A stretch of DNA of 34,381 nt. Origin: an uncultured Lachnospiraceae bacterium (lineage in GTDB: Bacteria; Bacillota; Clostridia; Lachnospirales; Lachnospiraceae). The stretch covers positions 1-34,381 of the forward strand of contig CANQDA010000037.1 of NCBI GenBank assembly GCA_947591155.1, written 5' to 3'. Below, piece by piece: positions 31,161 to 34,381 of this stretch. The notes below the pieces were generated by a model, which was not told the origin of the DNA, searched no databases, and was given only the letters and a program-made list of their open reading frames with translations. Position 1 is the first letter of the stretch. The number at the start of each line of letters is the position of its first letter. The position numbers and the translations under genes are program-made.

Positions 31161-31184
31161 AGCGTTTCCGGCATCCTTTATACT
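31156..31184 (+). promoter_or_regulatory. Consensus sigma-70 promoter of nrdR
   Basis: TTGACA (31156-31161) and TATACT (31179-31184) are 17 bp apart, about 95 bp before the nrdR start codon. Confidence 0.85.
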
Positions 31185-31284
31185 TATATTATATAAGATC
31201 AATGTGCCGAAACGTGTGGACTGGCTGCGCGTCCATACGTCCGGCGGCTGAATTTCGGTCAGGGGAAACGGGGAGGATAATACG

Positions 31285-31734
31285 ATGAAATGCCCATTTT
31301 GTAACCAGGAGAACACGCGTGTCGTAGATTCAAGACCGGCGGATGAAAACAGCTCCATCCGCAGAAGGCGCATGTGCGACGCATGCGGAAAGCGTTTTAC
31401 AACTTATGAGAAAGTGGACACGATCCCTCTCGTCGTGATCAAGAAGGATCAGAACAGAGAACAGTACGACCGCAGAAAGATCGAGGACGGCGTGATGCGG
31501 GCCTGCTACAAGCGCCCGATCCCGATTCAGAAGATCAAGGAGATGATCGACGCCATTGAGATGGAGATCTTCAATCTCGAGGAAAAAGAGATCGCGAGTA
31601 AGGAGATCGGCGAGATCGTGATGGACAAGCTGAAAGATCTCGACGCCGTCGCGTACGTGCGCTTCGCTTCTGTGTACCGCGAATTCAAGGACGTCAACAC
31701 CTTCATGAATGAGCTGAAGAAGATACTGGAATAA
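31285..31734 (+). CDS. nrdR: Transcriptional repressor NrdR
   Basis: This 149-residue repressor of ribonucleotide reductase genes has a zinc ribbon (CPFC at 3-6, CDAC near 31-34) and an ATP-cone domain (about 46-136) that senses dATP and ATP. The sequence VVDSRPADENSSIRRRRMC is typical. The start follows GGGGAGGATA. It is monocistronic in the window. Confidence 0.97.
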   Translation: MKCPFCNQENTRVVDSRPADENSSIRRRRMCDACGKRFTTYEKVDTIPLVVIKKDQNREQYDRRKIEDGVMRACYKRPIPIQKIKEMIDAIEMEIFNLEEKEIASKEIGEIVMDKLKDLDAVAYVRFASVYREFKDVNTFMNELKKILE

Positions 31735-31756
31735 AGGCTGTGGACTACAATTTCAG

Positions 31757-31812
31757 TGATTTGCAAATCCCGTGACAATCCAAAGCTTTACACGCCATGG
31801 ACCGCCGCGGGA
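31757..31812 (+). terminator. Possible terminator after nrdR
   Basis: ATCCCGTG near 31767 can pair with CGCGGGAT near 31805 (7 of 8), followed by ATTTTGTTTT. The loop is long, so the call is weak. Confidence 0.35.
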
Positions 31813-31844
31813 TATTTTGTTTTCCCATCTTGCAGTAATTCAAA

Positions 31845-32392
31845 CTACATAGTACCCATCATCTCATCCAGGATCTTCCTCTCGTCGTACTCCGGCGCAT
31901 ACTTTCGTGCAGTCTCAACGATCCGGCTGATCTTCTCCTCCGACTCCTCCAACGCCTCGGCAATCTGCGCTACAGTGCAAGACTTCTTCATCTTTTTCAG
32001 TACAAGTTGAATTAAATTCAGTTCTATCCCTCGCTCTATCCCTCGCTCTTCCACTAAATCCGACAAATTGCACATCTTCCCTGTCGCCTCCTTTAGTTCA
32101 TGGGTCATCGGAATCCCATATGTATGCTTGAGAATCTCTGCCTTCTCATTCGGAGCTATCCTACTACTCAGGGTCGCGATCAGCACGACATGACGGAAAT
32201 ATCCGCCACCTGCGGGGTTCCCTCGATGCAGCTTCGGATCTCATCTATGCTGCATCCCATGTACTCTTCCGCGGAGTATTTCAAAATCCATGACAGGATC
32301 GTCTTGTCGCTGAGAATCGTCTTCACGTTCTCGTCATACTTCGCCTTATCATTTGCAGAATCGAGAGATCTCTTGAGATAAGTATCTGTCAT
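31845..32392 (-). pseudogene. Rpn/PD-(D/E)XK nuclease family remnant
   Basis: Two frames on the minus strand are the ends of one gene. Frame 32392-32180 encodes MTDTYLKRSLDSANDKAKYDENVKTILSDKTILSWILKYSAEEYMG, the N terminus of Rpn-family nuclease/transposase-like proteins. Frame 32186-31845 encodes the C terminus (YGIPMTHELKEATGKMCNLSDLVEERGIERGIE...). The roughly 200-residue catalytic middle is missing and the two ends are in different frames. These genes are common in gut Clostridia and often decay. Confidence 0.72.
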
Positions 32393-32656
32393 ACCCTTAC
32401 TCCTTTGTTTGATTCTGCTAGAACCAGTATAACAGAAAAGATATAAAAAGACAATAGAAATCTATGAGATATTCAGTTTTTCGTGCAGTGCTTCAAAAAA
32501 CTCTGGAATGCTAAAATCTTAAATGTCAGTGGCAGTATATCTTCAAGCAGAAAACCACAAGACAGCCATGAAGGCTTCCTTCACCGGCTTTAAGTGGATC
32601 GTCTGTCGCATCTGATTTCCATTCAAAGCACCTCCTGAGATTTGGGCATAAAAAAT
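32393..32656. other. Gap with no recognisable gene
   Basis: Nothing convincing is seen apart from the presumed promoter of the Rpn relic near 32420-32450. Short, broken frames could be transposon scars, but I cannot name a family. Confidence 0.4.
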
Positions 32657-32684
32657 ACCACACCGATTTTTACACTGGTGTGGT
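32657..32684 (-). terminator. Intrinsic terminator of the AbiE operon
   Basis: ACCACACC (32657-32664) pairs with GGTGTGGT (32677-32684) around a 12-nt loop. On the minus strand ATTTTTTAT follows directly. It lies 18 bp past the AbiEii stop codon. Confidence 0.87.
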
Positions 32685-32701
32685 CAATTCATAAATTCCT
32701 A

Positions 32702-33505
32702 TTATAAGGACTTGAGAAATCCCTGTATCTTATCAAACGCTGCTTTGGGCTGTATGCCAAGCCAATTTGCTCGCCCCGCCCGTTCCATGTGTTCTTTATA
32801 TAATCTGTTTGAAAAAGTCCGGCTGAGTCTCTGTCTTATTTTCTCCATGGAATCCTCCCTCATACCAGGATCATCGAGTATGTAGGTATGAATACACTGC
32901 ATCAATCTTGTTTTATCCACATACTCCGACAGATAGCACATATCAAAAACATCCTTGTAGCGAGTAGATAAAGGTCCAAATCGAAGTAGGGAGCGCAGTT
33001 TTTCAACAAAAATCTGCTCCTTGGAATTGATTAAAAGGCTTGCTCCGACATCGTCCAGACACACGTCAAAACAATATTCATCCTGTCCGATCTGGATATT
33101 CTTATGAACTCCAAGGTCAATCTTGCTTGCAAAAGAATGCCCTGTATCATCTCGGATAATAACGTACACCCTTTTCCCATTGTATTCCTGCTGTGAAAGT
33201 TCTTCGATTTCCCCCGAAATCCCAATAGTTATGCCTTCGAGACAGTTAAGCCGTTGGACAAACTTTCGAATGGATTCATCCTCTAATGAATACCTGATAA
33301 AATCCAGATCCATATCCTGCGTCGCTCGCCTTACATTCCCTGTGATATTTCTCATGACGACTCCGCCCTTAATAGTCACATTCCTGCTGAAATCCGATTC
33401 TGCAATTGCTTTCAGTACAATGTCCTGGCAGACTTTCGCCTCTGCATTTATAGCAGAATATCCCTCGTTTCTCACAGCAGCCGCCAGTTTTTCAAGATTT
33501 GCCAT
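32702..33505 (-). CDS. AbiEii-type nucleotidyltransferase toxin
   Basis: This 267-residue protein has the nucleotidyltransferase motif KGGVVMRNITGNVRRATQDMDLDF (Gly47-Gly48, Asp64/Asp66/Asp68). Type IV toxins of this family transfer nucleotides, in known relatives to tRNA ends or with GTP preference, and stop growth, giving phage abortive infection. Its ATG overlaps the TAA of the AbiEi gene by one base (TAATG). Base composition here is clearly more AT-rich than in the purine region, which fits acquisition. Confidence 0.87.
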   Translation of the reverse strand: MANLEKLAAAVRNEGYSAINAEAKVCQDIVLKAIAESDFSRNVTIKGGVVMRNITGNVRRATQDMDLDFIRYSLEDESIRKFVQRLNCLEGITIGISGEIEELSQQEYNGKRVYVIIRDDTGHSFASKIDLGVHKNIQIGQDEYCFDVCLDDVGASLLINSKEQIFVEKLRSLLRFGPLSTRYKDVFDMCYLSEYVDKTRLMQCIHTYILDDPGMREDSMEKIRQRLSRTFSNRLYKEHMERAGRANWLGIQPKAAFDKIQGFLKSL

Positions 33506-34044
33506 TATAATACCTCCATTTGCAGTGTCTCAAGTATTTTATTACTCTTTGGAGCAGCCAACGCAAAGTCCTGGATACTTTCGATGTTCAGCCTGGGAAG
33601 AATCTTCCTGTAATTCAATATAATTTCTTTATAATAGTCAAAAGGCAGCTTTTTCTTATACCGTATAAGTTCAATAAGCATCCTTTCAAGACAGTAAATA
33701 GGTATCCGGTATCCCTTATAGTCTGTGGTGTCGATACCATCCCTGAAAAAGTCTGTTGGATAAAAATACTGCTTGACCCGTTTATCCGGAATTTTTGCAG
33801 CATTTCGGTCCGTTGCAAGATCGTATTTGTCAGGGATCACATCTGTGAGGCCATAAATATAAAAGGCATTGCGCATTGTAACAACCGCATTTGGGTACTT
33901 ATAAGTCAGAATTGCAAGTTCCGGGACATCTGGCTTCTCCGAAAAAATACCTTTCTCTATTTGGAATAACTCCCCATCCCTAACGCGCTGTTGAATTTTA
34001 TAATCTGATCCGTAAAGCGTCAGACATTCTGACCGTCTCTTCAT
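33505..34044 (-). CDS. AbiEi-type antitoxin/transcription factor
   Basis: This 179-residue protein follows the AbiEi pattern: an N-terminal winged helix (YKIQQRVRDGELFQIEKGIFSEKPDVPELAILTYKYPNAVVTMRNAFYIYGLTD) and a C-terminal domain (IPIYCLERMLIELIRYKKKLPFDYYKEIILNYRK). Known AbiEi proteins repress their operon by binding inverted repeats, and oppose the toxin without direct contact. The start at 34044 follows GGAAGGAG; the ATG at 34062 lies ahead of that site. A 19-bp palindrome lies just upstream. Confidence 0.87.
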   Translation of the reverse strand: MKRRSECLTLYGSDYKIQQRVRDGELFQIEKGIFSEKPDVPELAILTYKYPNAVVTMRNAFYIYGLTDVIPDKYDLATDRNAAKIPDKRVKQYFYPTDFFRDGIDTTDYKGYRIPIYCLERMLIELIRYKKKLPFDYYKEIILNYRKILPRLNIESIQDFALAAPKSNKILETLQMEVL

Positions 34045-34060
34045 ATGGATCACTCCTTCC

Positions 34061-34137
34061 ATTTAGATAGGCCTCCGCATTTTTTGCTTTTTGCGGAGGC
34101 CTATCTAAATAATACGCTGATCCCATCCTAAAGTCAA
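34061..34137 (-). promoter_or_regulatory. Promoter and 19-bp palindrome of the AbiE operon
   Basis: On the minus strand TTGACT (34137-34132) and TATTAT (34114-34109) are 17 bp apart. A perfect inverted repeat with 19-bp arms (34061-34079 and 34092-34110, core GGCCTCCGCA/TGCGGAGGCC) directly follows the -10, overlapping the transcription start and 5' leader. It should be the AbiEi operator; as RNA it would also form a strong hairpin just before the ribosome site. Confidence 0.8.
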
Positions 34138-34156
34138 GCGGTATTTTTTGGAAATC

Positions 34157-34245
34157 ATCCGCAATTTTATCGTTTTTGCGGATATTTTTTATAATTTTGT
34201 TTTCCGATTTTAATAAACTTCCGCATTTTTAATCTTTTTTGCGGA
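34157..34245. repeat. Further TCCGCA/TGCGGA inverted repeats upstream of AbiE
   Basis: ATCCGCAA (34157-34164) with TTGCGGAT (34176-34183), and TCCGCA (34220-34225) with TGCGGA (34240-34245), repeat the core of the 19-bp palindrome about 80 and 150 bp upstream. They may be extra AbiEi sites. The final stretch to 34381 shows no gene that I recognise. Confidence 0.6.
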
Positions 34246-34381
34246 TGTTTGTTAAAATGGCTCTGATTCACCAGTTCTCTCCACTGGATCTTGTCCTGGC
34301 GCTCATTGGTGCTATGTCAAGAAAAAGTACAAGTTTAGAATGACCTTTTCTGTATCTTTAAATTATTACCAACTTCATTCC

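Noticed and set aside
32457..32650. Insertion-sequence remnant
   Set aside because: Broken frames are present but no transposase motif, terminal inverted repeat or target duplication could be recognised.

Overview
The window looks like a chromosome segment from a spore-forming, fairly GC-rich gut Clostridia, most likely Lachnospiraceae. The reasons are a clear sporulation sigma-G gene beside a YlmC/YmxH-type gene, clostridial-type nrdR, a DUF5717/DUF5716/TPR operon that I know mainly from that family, and strong AGGAGG-type ribosome sites throughout. This placement rests on recognition by eye. No rRNA or tRNA gene and no intact insertion sequence was seen.

Region 1 (1-8.5 kb) is accessory DNA. 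It opens with a RiPP locus: a Nif11-type precursor (1-249), a radical SAM/SPASM maturase (416-1798) and, divergently, a precursor with a nitrile-hydratase-like (NHLP) leader (2135-2533). Toxin-antitoxin-like units follow: a Fic/Doc-fold protein whose catalytic His is Gln, a zeta-toxin pair, a PIN/AbrB pair and a DUF3791 pair. Between them lie a Big2/transglutaminase-like gene split by a -1 frame change, a MATE remnant and a 29-bp relic matching the maturase gene. A promoter-like element, TAAC-N16-CGTATCAA, lies at matching positions before the Nif11 precursor, the maturase, the NHLP precursor and the zeta pair. The divergent region also holds a LytTR-type repeat pair (GACGTTTAT-N12-GACGTTTAT). 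I infer that the RiPP locus and the zeta pair form one regulon, perhaps tied to peptide quorum sensing; no matching regulator is in the window. A 169-bp direct repeat (4734-4902 and 8331-8499) brackets the second half of this region.

Region 2 (8.7-18.6 kb) carries an aldo/keto reductase with two 4Fe-4S motifs, and a minus-strand operon of an unknown 598-residue membrane protein plus a heterodimeric ABC exporter. One exporter half has a degenerate ATP site and a repeat-built insertion of about 60 residues. On the plus strand are a small membrane protein, a HAD phosphatase and an AAA/DUF4143 ATPase.

Region 3 (18.6-31.7 kb) is core genome. A purine cluster purC-purF-purB-purA runs on the minus strand from its own promoter. 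Behind it is the DUF5717-DUF5716-TPR operon of unknown function, divergent from sigG, followed by a YlmC/YmxH-type gene (minus) and nrdR (plus).

Region 4 (31.8-34.4 kb) is AT-richer accessory DNA with a deleted Rpn-family nuclease relic and an AbiEi/AbiEii type IV toxin-antitoxin operon behind a long palindrome. All identifications come from reading motifs; no database search was run.
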